Assembly: GCA_020055645.1 (NCBI GenBank)
Contig: CM034547.1
Span: 61,291,884-61,355,883 of the forward strand
Direction: 5' to 3'
Source of the DNA: Tomocerus qinae
Taxonomy: Eukaryota; Arthropoda; Collembola; Entomobryomorpha; Tomoceridae
Length of the DNA stretch: 64,000 nucleotides
Notes under the pieces: generated by a model
What the model saw: the letters and a program-made list of their open reading frames with translations, nothing else
Told to the model about the DNA's origin: nothing
The model's database searches: none
Part shown: positions 51,849 to 63,900 of the stretch, one piece after another
How the letters are laid out: each line of letters begins with the position of its first letter
Position numbering within the stretch: position 1 is the stretch's first letter
Translations under genes and position numbers: made by a program

Positions 51849-53028
51849 CTTTACGTTTGAAAAAGAGCACATTTGTCATGAATAGATTGTAAATTGCTAT
51901 ATATTACTATTGTTATAAGAAACTAGAATCTAGGTCACTGACCGACTAGAACCAGCTCTTCTAATTTTGGACAATCATTAAGACGAGTAACTTCTCCCCA
52001 TTCACGAATCCAATTATTGGCCAGATAGAGAACCCGCAGCTTTTTACATGCCGTAACTCCTTTGGATGGCTTTTCAATCGTGTTATACGAAGCCCAAATT
52101 TCTTCAAGGGTATCTGCGCATGATTCCTAAATTTCATAAATTGGCATTTAAAGTCAAATTAAAATCACAACCCTATACATTTATGAGTTACACTATATTT
52201 ATGAAAATTTATTATTTATAGGTACTACAAATTAGTAAATATGAAAAACAACAAATTTCTCTGCATATTAATAAATACTCATCCCTATCATATTAATCGC
52301 AGGAAATGAGAAATTTTGAAGAAGAATATTTTCGGTTTACTGGAGTGAAAGGAGAAAGTAGAAATGTTTATACAGGGGAAAGTAGAATTTTCTGTGATTA
52401 CATAAGCACAACACCGCGTGCATTGTGCATGTAGGGATAGTACAACGTACAACATGCAATACAAACCATACACTAATACCATGAACGGAAAATAAATAAC
52501 ATTTCTCGCAGTTGGTATAAATAGGTGAAACCGAAAAGAAAATTTGACATTAATATTTAATAGAGTGACAGCTTCTTACAACTCCTGCCAAGCTTTTCAA
52601 ATAGTTTCTGCCAACAGAGAGAATTTTGATGCACTTCAACGAATTCAGATTGCTTAATCTTTCAATCATGTTTGTAGACAAAGACAACTTCCTGCATATC
52701 AATTAGACAACTTATACAGCCAGATGTCTTAGATAGTAATGTCCATCTTAAAAATGAAGGTTTTATTCGGGAAACTAAACTTACTCGCATTTAACGAGCA
52801 TGGAGGTAGATCCATCCATTTTCTCAATGGGAGGAGTCCATCCATTCAATTTGACATCAGTAGCCTCACCAGCTTTATTTCCTTTCTCTTCCCACATTTT
52901 GATAGCTTCCTTCAATCCAATTTTTCTGATCGGTTGACCTGGTTGTGCCTTTGGTACAAAATATCCGTTACACAATCAATTATTTCAAACTTACCACATA
53001 ACACTGGAACTTGTGTAAATCTTACCAT
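51703..53028 (-). CDS. DNAL1: Axonemal dynein light chain 1 (leucine-rich repeat)
   Basis: Five exons on the minus strand: 53028-53026, 52948-52785, 52691-52580, 52126-51943, 51848-51703. The joined frame is 609 nt, 202 residues plus TGA; human DNAL1 has 190. Recognised by a chain of family motifs: [11 protein letters not shown] (13-23), [21 protein letters not shown] (from 40; printed only in part), LTN-type repeats ([14 protein letters not shown]), [49 protein letters not shown] (147-160) and LKKLDG near the C terminus. DNAL1 is an SDS22-like leucine-rich repeat protein that binds the outer-arm dynein gamma heavy chain motor and microtubules in cilia and flagella. The N terminus carries a few extra residues ([10 protein letters not shown]). 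The final tail is short and acidic (RTDDAD). Confidence 0.96.
51943..52126 (-). CDS. DNAL1: DNAL1 exon 4
   Basis: 184 nt, phase 0 to phase 1, acceptor GAAATTTAG, donor G|GTCAGT (a less common donor, also used by exon 5 of the zinc-finger gene). It encodes [38 protein letters not shown] and [14 protein letters not shown], three leucine-rich repeats of the DNAL1 pattern. Confidence 0.96.
52580..52691 (-). CDS. DNAL1: DNAL1 exon 3
   Basis: 112 nt, phase 2 to phase 0, acceptor TGATATGCAG, donor GTT|GTAAGA. It encodes [19 protein letters not shown] and [19 protein letters not shown], repeats one and two. The preceding intron is 93 bp and the following one 453 bp (52127-52579), in which I see nothing else. 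Confidence 0.96.
52785..52948 (-). CDS. DNAL1: DNAL1 exon 2
   Basis: 164 nt, phase 0 to phase 2, acceptor TTTTGTACCAAAG, donor GA|GTAAGT. It encodes [20 protein letters not shown], then [16 protein letters not shown] and MLVKCE. The acceptor has a weak pyrimidine tract, but position and phase fit the family N terminus (Met-Ala next to the start). Confidence 0.9.
53026..53028 (-). CDS. DNAL1: DNAL1 exon 1: start codon only
   Basis: The minus strand reads CATC-ATG|GTAAGA. Splicing here joins ATG directly to GCA of exon 2, giving Met-Ala as in other DNAL1 proteins, across a 77 bp intron. Exon 2 has no usable upstream ATG, which supports this model. An alternative would be a longer exon 1 ending at the next GTAAGT, but its phase does not match exon 2. 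Confidence 0.7.
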
Positions 53029-53389
53029 GATGCAATGATTCTCTTGTAATTATAACAGTCGTAGCAAAATAATAGTGACAGAAACTGCTACGAAATAGTG
53101 ATTAGGTTTTAACTTTCTCTTTGCTTTCTTCAGTTTATAGCTTCTACTCCAATATAATCCCACAACTGGCCATGCAACTCCAACTTTTCTTTTACGCCTA
53201 TCTCATCATATTATCGACTAAACAGTTACAGACTCCATTTACGTGACAACCATCTCAAAACTTGCCATATACCAGTATGAACCAAGGGAGTATTTTCGTT
53301 CCGTTTCTGGAGGGGCAAACTTTCTTTTTTTCTGGAAATTGACTAAAATCTAACTGAAATCAATTTTTTTGCATCCTTAGGACCTCAAC
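53029..53389 (-). promoter_or_regulatory. Putative DNAL1 5' UTR and promoter
   Basis: About 360 bases separate the DNAL1 start codon from the inverted-repeat element, so the promoter probably lies here. The minus strand carries GTTGCATGGCCAGTTG near 53163-53178, which resembles an X-box (GTTGCC-ATGG-CAAC) with one base missing in the left arm and an imperfect right arm. RFX factors commonly drive axonemal genes through X-boxes. This is suggestive only; no TATA box is evident. Confidence 0.35.
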
Positions 53390-53510
53390 AATTGAAGCTG
53401 TTAGATGTAGAAGTTTAACTTTCAATTTTATTTTCGTTGACAACGAAAATTAAATAATTTTGAAATACAAAATAGCCGAATTCTTAGTTATAAGGTAGCT
53501 GACACCTGAC
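53390..53510 (+). repeat. Left inverted-repeat arm (121 bp)
   Basis: Begins AATTGAAGCTGTTAGATG and ends GCTGACACCTGAC. It matches the reverse complement of 54850-54970 at about 104 of 121 positions by hand alignment, without gaps. Confidence 0.9.
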
Positions 53511-54849
53511 TAAGTCATTACGGAAACCCTCCATTGCAATGGGAATATAAAGAATTACCATAGTAAATTAAGGTCAGCGGACTCGACTAAACGGACCCGC
53601 GGTAAACTTGCAGTATGTAAAATGGTGAGTCAGTCATAGTAACGGATTCCAATGCCTTGATTCAAAAATGTGACCCTGGTGAATAGCCTGGGTACGTTGT
53701 TAAAAACCCAAATGATTTTTCAATACAAAAGGCTAGACCGTAGTCAAAGTTTAAAATATTTTTGAATAATTAATTTAATAATTAATTTTGAATATTTAAT
53801 CTGGGTTACTTCGGCATAAAAAACCAGTAAACCAAATCATTAAACCAAAAACCATTAGAACATCCTGCAGGCATTTTCTTGGCGATTTCCGATGTCCGCC
53901 ATCAATATTTTGCTATTGGATAACTTCATACAGAAAGAGTTATCAAGATTGGGAATGTTAGCTTACTTAAATTTCGAGTTTCATAGAAAAAAAGTTTATA
54001 ACACTATGTAACTATTTTGAGTCCCGTTTTATAAGTCTATTCAAGATGTTCACAACACGTGTGAATTATATTCACGACTTATTATGAAAATAAGATAATG
54101 ATCTCAACGTAACCTTAAAACATTTAATAAAAAACATTACTAGTTGGACTTTCGAGGTTTATAACCAATCATTTTAAAATAAAATTCAATTTTCTGACCC
54201 GTCATATTTAAAAAAGCTGAAACTTTCGTGTTAAGTAAAAATTTAAACTCCATTTAAATGGTCGCATCTTTTTGTGCTACTGTAAATTATAAATTCGAAA
54301 TTATGATTTTTAGACCAATATAAGCGAAGCGACTTGAAATTACTATCATCAGAATAATTTTAATTTATGGATTAATAATGTACTCTTTATAACATTCATA
54401 TTTTTTCTGAATTCGAATAGAAATGATACCCTCAGGCTGTATTATGACTATTGTTAGTTGTCCCGTAAGGCCACGGAATATGTAATATATCGGGTAAAAC
54501 CTGGCGAGTTCATTAAGACTAATTAAAACTGCTGACCTCATTTTGCTATGGTTTTCTCCAGCGCGCGTTGAAATGACCCCTTACAACTTGGCGAAATTTG
54601 CCCACATTAACAAAAAACTTGATTTAATCCCACTCATGTGGACAATACAGTTGATTTTCATGACATCCGTAGCAATCGACCCGAAATCCTAAAGAAAATT
54701 CGCCAAAAAAGCGTGTGACAAAATTCAACTGTTTTTTTATATCGGTGAATGACGCCACGTTGTATGAGGGAAGAGGGAGGGGAGTCATGTCAACTCGCAT
54801 TGGTTACCATTATACAATGCTATTGTAAAGAATTTTATGTATCCTCATT

Positions 54850-54970
54850 GTCAGGTGTCGGCTGCCTTCTATCTTAGAATTCGGCAATTTTGTTTTTTAA
54901 AATTATTTAATTTCATATAGCAACGAAAATAAAATTGAAAGTTAGACTTCTACTTCTAAAAGCTTCAATT
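54850..54970 (-). repeat. Right inverted-repeat arm (121 bp)
   Basis: Reverse complement begins AATTGAAGCTTTTAGAAG and ends GCCGACACCTGAC. The most diverged part is near the middle, where CAACGAAA of the left arm meets TATATGAA here. Confidence 0.9.
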
Positions 54971-57900
54971 TTTAATTTTTTCCGACAATGAATTTTTTTC
55001 TAGCATTTTGAACAAAACTACCTTTCTTGAATTCCGAGATAGGTAGGATTTAGCCCCAAAAGCCCATTTTAATATACGTCCATAGAATGGACCATTTCCC
55101 AGTCCATTTTGAAAGTCTGGATGGATATCCAATGAAAGAATCGCTCTACTAATTAAAACTGCAGAAAGCTAAAACTTTCTCCTGAATTTTATGACTTTTA
55201 CCATGAAGAACGGTTTTCTCCTTGGACTGACTGTTCTTGTCGTGAATGATTACAGTAGGGAGAGAAAATCTAAATACAGAGACATCTTACCTCGAGTGGT
55301 TCTTCCTTCGCCGTTCTTCTGCAATACTCTTCTGTTGTTATTCCACTCTGTCAGGTGACATGCACCTCGCCTCTTTTCTACTCTTCTCGGCTGTTGTGTG
55401 TGCACTCTGTGTACTGAACACGGCGCGGAATTAGGAAGATTGGTTTACCTATATTAATCACTCTATGTCCATAGTATAGGCAATTTCATAATTTTTGCTT
55501 TTTATTGTTTCCTTGTTTATAAAGTCAAAAATTGAAGGTCAAAAATCAAAATTATTTGAAGTTACTTAAATTACCAGATGTCAGATTGAGCAGCGGATCC
55601 CCCCGGTCAACTGGAAACTACTGTCTAGAAGTGGCAAGTTGGATCTTCATCTTCCAAAATCCTAATTTTACATTTCCTTTGGTACTTGCAGCGTTCAGCG
55701 TCATTGTCACTGCATCTCAGATTTGTAATTGTCAAGTTGTCATTGCCTAGTATCTTGATGATGGTGGTAAGTAAATTTTAGTCAAATATATTACTATTTA
55801 TTTACTTCATTTACTTGATAATTTAGAGTTTAGAGTACAGAATTTAGAGGTAGTATATTAAGACCACAGAACGGAGTTCATTCACATTGAATTTTGTGGT
55901 GTATCACTAAATAATTAAATGAGGGGATTTGGGGTACCAATTATACGTATGGAATTTTAAATCTAATAATCATGTATCTAGAATCATTAAAATCAATTAT
56001 ACGATGAAGTTTAACTAATGTATACTATTGTCCTTGCATTGAACTGGTTTCGGTTCAGTGATGCGGTAATTATTGAACAGAAGAAATTGACGTTGCACAG
56101 CTGTGCGTCAGAAGTAATGTATAATATTTATGATGACTGCTAAGGGATATATTTTTTTCTTTCTGAATCTTTTTACCATTGATTCGGAACAAAGTGTAGC
56201 AGATTGCAAAGTGAAAAATGTATATCAATGCTTTATTGGGTATTGGAGTTTTGATAACTGTTTATTGTTCTTCTATTCCTTCACGATTGTACTAATAGGA
56301 TTCACTGTTGAATGAAACTGGCATCATTTATTCTTATTCCGTAGCTACTCATCTTCTACTTTTGACATATCCTGTTAAGAGGGCATCTTTGGAAAAAAGA
56401 CGCTTGAATTTTGAAGTTTGAATGCCAGTACATCTGTAAGCAAGCAAATTTTCATTTCCTGTCGTGTTTGTAATTATGAGAAATGAAATTAAGGGTTTGG
56501 CATGATAAGACGCTTTCGTCTGTTCCAATAATATGTTTTTATACCTATACCTTTCTTGATATTGCAATTACTCAGTTTGACAAATAACAAAATAACTACC
56601 CTTTAGATAATAGCGTACCTTTTATTTTCATGCTGAGCTAAATTCAAAATCAACATTTGACAGAAAATCATCATAGGTACAATTTTAGGGACTTACCCAC
56701 ATTGTAAACTATAAGCCTGTGTAAGTACAAGTTTAAAAATCAAAAATTACTATTCTTAATGCAAAGAGTAGATAAATAAGTCAATATGTCAGTATTATTG
56801 AAAAGCAAAGAAAATTGCTATTTCGATTTTATTAAGTTGAATTTAAACACATGTGTTCTCAATTAACAGTGTTAACTTAACTAGCATTAATGGGACCAAA
56901 TTAATTGCCGCAGTTGTCAATAAACAATTCATGTGTGGTTATGATATTTTTTAATGGATTAACGCTTAATCCGCAATATATTCATGTTTATGCTGGTATA
57001 CCTATATATTTGACTTTAATATGTACAAACAAATGAACACTTTGTCTGGAATTTGTATGAATAGATTGATAATCTTCATGGGAGTAAAATGTTAAGTTAG
57101 TTTGCTGATAAGGATGAAATAAAAAACTTAGTTAATAGATAGATAACCAACCATAAAACCGACAACCACAGTTAAACGTTGCATAATCCTGAAAGAGGTT
57201 TGACCATGACAGGGTAGAAGTGCTTGTCATGCATAAAATATATTAACAGTTAGGAAGATTAATTAGGTATTATTATTTAGGCTTTTTAAGTATTTAGAGC
57301 TCGTTATGTAGGTTTACATTTTGTAGGTATAAGAACTTGCTTAGAAGCCCTATATGGCATCTTGTTTTAACGGAATACTGTTAAAGTCTGCATTCTGTAT
57401 GTAGCTGAAGTAATGAAAAGATTTAATTAAATACCAGAAAACCTATGAATACACTTCGTTCATGTATGAGTTTTGGAGAGAGTTGGACTTCATATCAGCA
57501 AGAAGTAAATAAATATATCAGACTATCAGTAAACTAAGCACAGTAGTTATCATAGTACCTATATACGTATTGCATATACAATTATTATGACGATGTCTAT
57601 TGGATTGAATACACAATCACACTATGACTATGACATGATAATTATGATCAGGCCATAATGTTCATAATGTAACCTTTGATATATTACATCGGGCTTTACA
57701 TTGTATAGAACCTGGATGTGTCGTTAAGTTTTGACGATGTTGCTCACTTACAACATTATTCCATATCTTCACTATGTTGTTGTGGAACTATTCGTGCTGT
57801 GTACAGCACTGACAGAACGTGTTTTCGATATCAATGCGTTAAAATTAAGCTTACAAACAACAAAACAAGTGACATCGCTGTCAACTTCACAAATTACTTA

Positions 57901-60900
57901 TTACTCCAATATTAATAAATACACTTCGTTCCTATTACATGCTGCCTTTACCAAGTTTTACTTTTGAATTGACTTTCAGTCTCAGAAGTTATAGATAACA
58001 TATAAGTTAAAGCTGGAAAATACTGTTCACTGATGTAAGCTGATGAGAATTTGTTTAGAGTATTGGCGTCCCAAGTATATTTTTGGTAGTTAGTAGTAGT
58101 AGGTAGTTCATATTGGTTCTATAGTATAGTCTATGTGGGATATTCTAAGTTATGTTTTGTTGTCATTTTCTACTAAAGCCATGATCATTATAATATTGGG
58201 ATTGTAATGTAACCATAATATTCTGAAATACTCTGAAATGTATTCAGCTAACTTATTAACGTATGTTTATTATGATATTCTTTGTCTGCGGGCTTACTGG
58301 TTCTTTTTACTTGGGTATTTCGTATGTTTTTCGTATTTGTATGACACAAACGACTGGAAGTCACAAAGTTGAGTGTGGTGTAGTAGTACAAAGATTTAAT
58401 GAATTTTACTGTTATGTATAGGGAATAGAGGCGTATTTTACATTTGATTTTGGAAGGAGTTAGTCCATAGATCTGTTCCTATCCTTTCCATGTGTATTTT
58501 AGAGAAGCCTTAATAATTTCCTCCTCAGCCACATTGTTCCCCAGTGTTCACACCCTTTCTGTATTAAAGTGTTACATTTTTGGGATGTGGCTTGTTAGTC
58601 TCAGACTCTCAGACAGCCTTAAAAGTTGTACTAGACCTTAATACTACACCAAATCGGTTTAATTTGCTTGTTTTGTGGAGTGATAGTGATAGCTAGAGAG
58701 AGCATTCCGATTCGTGATTGATATAGATAGCCAAGTGTTTTACTTTTTATCAAGTGAGAAGCAGCAGCTGTAGGATAGAAAAAATAGTTGAATTTATGTC
58801 TGTGTAGTTTAGTTTAAAAATTAAACTGGCTTACACTTCACGTTTTAACTACTCAGATTGTTCTGCAATAAATTTATCGTATCTTATAAACGTGTTGAGC
58901 GTAGATTTATATGTGATGTAATATGTAATCGTAAAGTATAATGTTGGAGCCTTACAAGCTCAACTTGCATTTGTTTTATACATTTTAACCGTAAGTGGAG
59001 TACACACTCAGTATCCTTCCTGTATTGCAATTAATTAATGTACAACACTTACATTAGCAGAAGTAAAGATCATAATAAAATCCACATGTAACAATGCACA
59101 TTCAGTAAATTGACGTAAGTACATACTACATAGGTATTGTAATGTAAACGACTGCATTAAAATACAATACATGTTATCATTTGTGAATTGAATAACCCGT
59201 TGCGAGAGATTGTCATGTCTAAACTAAACTGCTGAAATAATACAACAGTGTGTGAGTATGTATATACATAGGATTTAGAAGAGCGAAATTAGTTAGGATG
59301 AAACTTCCCTGTGCTGAACCAGATTAGAGATAAATCGAATTTATTTACATGTCTAAATAAATTTGTAAAGCATAATGTCTGTTAGGGGTGTATTTGTGTT
59401 GTTTGTGTTATGTATTAAATTGCAATAATTCATAGGTTGAAAGTTAAATATGAGTGACTGATGGAAGTGAGAACATTAGTATTATCACGAAAAAAACGTA
59501 TTTTTGTTGCATGTGTAAAGAATTGGAATTCAGCACTTATATATAACAGGCAAACAACTGTTTTATATTATACCACGTACTATTATAGGACGAAGTAAAT
59601 ACAAACGAGGATTGAGTGAGTGAAGGTATGCGAGATAAGTTTAGTAGTTAGTCGGTATTTTCCTGTGCAATGTATTATTTTGTATGATATGTGTAGGTAT
59701 GCAGCCAATAAAATAGTGTTTGTGAGAGAGTTAAGTTGGGAGATTGCATTATTGAAACAAAACACGACGTAACTAATATCAGAAGAGATAAAATTCTAGT
59801 AAACTACATCGCTAATTGTAGATATATTACTTCATTTTATGTAACTAATGTAAATATAGAGTTAAGTACTTTACTTGCCATGTATAATCATGCCATGCAA
59901 TGCATACATATACATAACATATAATTGTCTGTGTATGCTATATCTACACATTATTATCAAAATGGACCTGATTGAAGTCAAATGGACATAATATTATAAC
60001 TAAAGCTACGTACTTGTAAATAGTAGTTAATATTATTATTACTATGTAACAGAATTAAACCCTGCCTACAAAGTTAGCCAACCTGGTGAATTTCCATTCT
60101 CTCACTGTTTCTCATTGAGAGAATAATCAGTTATTCAAACAATCAGTCAGTAGTCTAGTTCGAGTCAACTGGCACAGTAGAAGTACAGCTGCAGCAATAC
60201 GGAACATAGAGAATAACAGAACAGATTGTATGTAGTAAGTGAAGTGTATGTGTATAAAAGCCAGGGAAGTTTGTTATAGTGCAGCAACTTAACTGAGTCA
60301 GTCAAGTCATCAAAGGCAGAAGAAGCTCTTAAAGCAGCACAGTTGAATTGAATTGAGGAGGAATAGATACATAATCCTACATACATACACAATGAATGTG
60401 ACTTGGTGAGATTAACGTAAACTTAACACTAGGGAGGAGCAGTGAAGCTGTTGAGAACACTTTTAGTAGCTCCATCCAGCTCTTCTTGTGTCTTTTCTTG
60501 TCTATTTACAACCTGTGGCTCGTCTGTCTGCTATTCTCAGATAGACTAGACTATGTAATCTAACGTAACGTACGTAAAGTACCAGGATTTTCTGTGGCAT
60601 AATATTGTATTACTTTACTATAGATAATATTACGTTTTCTTAAGTTCTCTAGCACATTATGCAGCTTGTGAGTGAATAGGGACGGAGCAATACATTACTT
60701 TTAGGTATTAAAAGAAGGTAATAAACTAAATAAACAGTAGGCAGTAGTAGGTATCTGTAGATAGATGTGTCTTCTATTTCTATTCCTCCGTCCATTACAT
60801 ACTTTTAGTATTACGAAACAAAAGTACTAAAATAAAAACTCCATACCATAATATGCATTCTCATGAATGCTATGCAGACGGAAAGTTGCGTCTCCCTACT

Positions 60901-63900
60901 TACTGCTTACATTACATTACATGAATTACATCTACATATCTACCTACGTCTTCTCTTCTTCTGCACTAACACTAGTACATAATCGTAAACCTAGTGCTGC
61001 AAATCGACAAGTGAGAAACAAAACAAGTTGTGTATATCTGAACAAGTACATATCTACAAATACGTATATAGATTATCTTTGTAGTAGTAGTGTAGTCAGT
61101 AGTCTTAGTCACACACAGAGTCAGTGCTGAATCTGCTATTATATCCAGAGGTTGTTTTTTTGGTGTTTGTACTATGTAGTGTTGTGTGTATTTAAGTATA
61201 TGTACATCACATACTACTACTTTGGTCCGTATGTAGTGCGGTGCAGTTGATGCAGCTACTAAACTGCGTGATTCAATTGAAGGAACCTTGATTTGGTTGG
61301 TGTTGGCGTTGTTGCTTCGTTTCGTGGTATTATTGGCATGGTTTGTGTTTTGTCTCGATCCGGAATTCACTACTGATGGTACACAGTCACTACATAACAT
61401 AACTAGTGATGTCTGGTCGGAAGTGAAGTGACGTAAAGTGTTATTCGGTGCTACGTGCAACTTACTACAAACAATTATTTTTTCTCTACAGCATTGTAAG
61501 AGGGTAATCTTACTCTCTAATACTGCAGGGGATAATGCATAAATTGGCCAGTTTGGTCAACAAATCTAAGGTGAACATTTATTTTTTTTCTCATTTCAGC
61601 CAGCAAGCTGTAAATATGGAAATCATCTATGAATTCTGAATAACAGCTTTTTATATTTGAAGTGAGTAATTTGTTAATATAGTACGGAACAGTGATTGTT
61701 GTAATTTCAGGGACTTGATTTATTAAGCTTGTTGTAGTTACATTGATAGCAATTAGTTTCATAGTTAGTGTTCTGTTGCAATATAACTATAATACACGTG
61801 TGTTAGTATTTCATAAATCAGATTTTTTTGTTCATAGAATTTTTGTGGAATGTAGAATTAGCGTACAGTACTCGTAATATCGTAGTTCATAGTCCATAAA
61901 CGTAGATAAAAGTTAAATAATGCACTTTCTATGTATATAGTTTAGTATTTGTTCTCCTGCGTGTTAATAAAGCTAGTTTATAAGCACAAAAAGGTACCTA
62001 CTTATAGTTATCCATTCAGTGTGTATGCAATAGGAAGATAATTAGTTACAGATAGTAGATGTACACACATCTCAATCTCTTCTATTCTATTGAATTCCAG
62101 CATAACAATATCGGCTGCAGTGGTAAGTGTAGTATTGGTTAGTAGTATTTGGTATACAACAGACCACAAGACCGCAAGTATTGTGTATTGTGGATTGTCA
62201 TAAAGAAAATTGTGAATAGTTCGTTTCTGTAGTATACATTTATTGTATTAAGTGGATGGCACAGCTCTTATCGTATTTGTCCAAACATAGCTGTTTGTTT
62301 GTTGTTTGTGTGGACATAGTTGTTAAAATACAAGATACAGTTTCACATTCTCCCAGGTTTAGCATTATTGCAATTTATTGTAGGGAAGGATTTAAAAATT
62401 GACTCAGTATGTTGTAATTGAGTTTGTAAAGTCTATATGACACATTATGACACTTCAGTGCTCTGGTATAAGTTGGCCTCTAAATGTGAGTGAGCAGAGC
62501 AGTAAGTACTATTTGTTAAGTTAGTTATTTAGCTTTAATGATTAAACACCGGAAGTTTTACTGGTGAGATTCGGCAGAGTCAAACGAAATAAGAAAAGCA
62601 GGCATTCATGGTACATTAAATGAGGGAGACGCAGAGAGGTACTTTGTATTATGTGAAGGGAGAGTGAAGGAAGCAAAGGAAATTGTTATATTGTGTGCAA
62701 CTTTTGTATACGTGTGTGTGATGTTGATGACTGTCTGGATGGCTGAAATGTGATTTACAGCTACATGCTCACAAGGACAACAAGTGTTTCTATAATACTA
62801 TGTGCTTCACTGGGAAAAGAAGAGCTTAATTTTGTTGGCTGTCCTCTCCTCTCTATTTAAAGTATATTTTAGTCAAGCAAACGCAAACGTGAGGAATCAA
62901 CAGCATCAGCACACGATCTACAAATATAGTATGGTTACTTCCAGAACAAGCTCAACAGACTACAGATTGTTAGGATTTGCAATTTGCATACGAAATACGT
63001 GTACTATCAATATCAAAAGAATCAATTGTAGTATAGACGTGTGGTAGTATATGAATTACGAATCTGCGAACTAGTGAAATGTATTTATTAAATTGTGTAC
63101 AGAGCTCAAAGGCAAATGTTTCGGTATAACATTGAAAGACTCTACATAGGTAGGAATATCTGCCGATAGAGACACCGATAAAAGCTGAGCAATAAGTTCT
63201 TCTATGTTTTGAATTGACTTGACTTTTCTGTTGGGTTGCCTTTAATGTACTCAACTAATGTACTGTATACATTATTGTAAAACACTTGAGTTCATTGTAT
63301 ATATAAAATGCAATGAATTGAGGATTCAGTTCTGCTATTGCTGTGATTGTTCCCACGTGAGCTTTTAGTGAAAATGAATTGCTGAGTACCCAGGGACTTA
63401 TCTTGGCTAAAAAGAAATCCCTACTTCAACTTCGGCTCTGCTCGAGCACACAAAACACGAACTTATATCAGCAAAAGCATACTAGACTTGACCAAAACTC
63501 GGCAGACGCAAACTATTCTGACAAAGCAATGTACTTAAAGTGTCAAATTGAGTGGCTATTCTATACATACACTCTAACTGTATAGCTACTAAGACTAAGA
63601 GTAAAAGTCGGATACATAAATTCACGTAGGTTGCGTATAAAATACATACCTATCTTCCAGATTCGAAAATAGTAATTTATGTTTATATGCACAATAATAA
63701 TATAGTAGTTCTCTATAAAAGTAGAACTCTAGTAATAGCTTGGTAGCTACATCTATACTGTATTGCTAATCGTTGTTATATTATAGTATAGCATTGATAG
63801 TAGATATAAAATGTAATGAATATGTGGAATATCGTTAATATGTTGCGGATTAGATGGAATAGAAATTCTGGTCTGCCTTGTACAGTAATGAAAATTGGAG

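Larger units (their letters stand above)
53390..54970. mobile_element. Degenerate non-autonomous element with long terminal inverted repeats
   Basis: Two 121-base arms in inverted orientation bound about 1.34 kb of internal DNA without any open frame of note. Similarity weakens but seems to continue a few dozen bases inward (to about 53565 and about 54805). Structure and lack of coding capacity suggest a MITE-like or fold-back DNA transposon relic. The outer limits and any target-site duplication could not be fixed, and other copies cannot be seen in this window. Confidence 0.6.

Noticed and set aside
60972-61460. Longest open frame outside the genes (162 codons, minus strand)
   Set aside because: Begins at a non-ATG codon, is Asn/Thr/Ser-rich and lies opposite a GTAG/GTTG-rich strand whose skew removes stop codons; no domain or splice context.
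62802-63047. 81-codon plus-strand frame with a hydrophobic N terminus
   Set aside because: Begins at GTG, not ATG, and the rest has no domain; a chance frame is the simpler reading.
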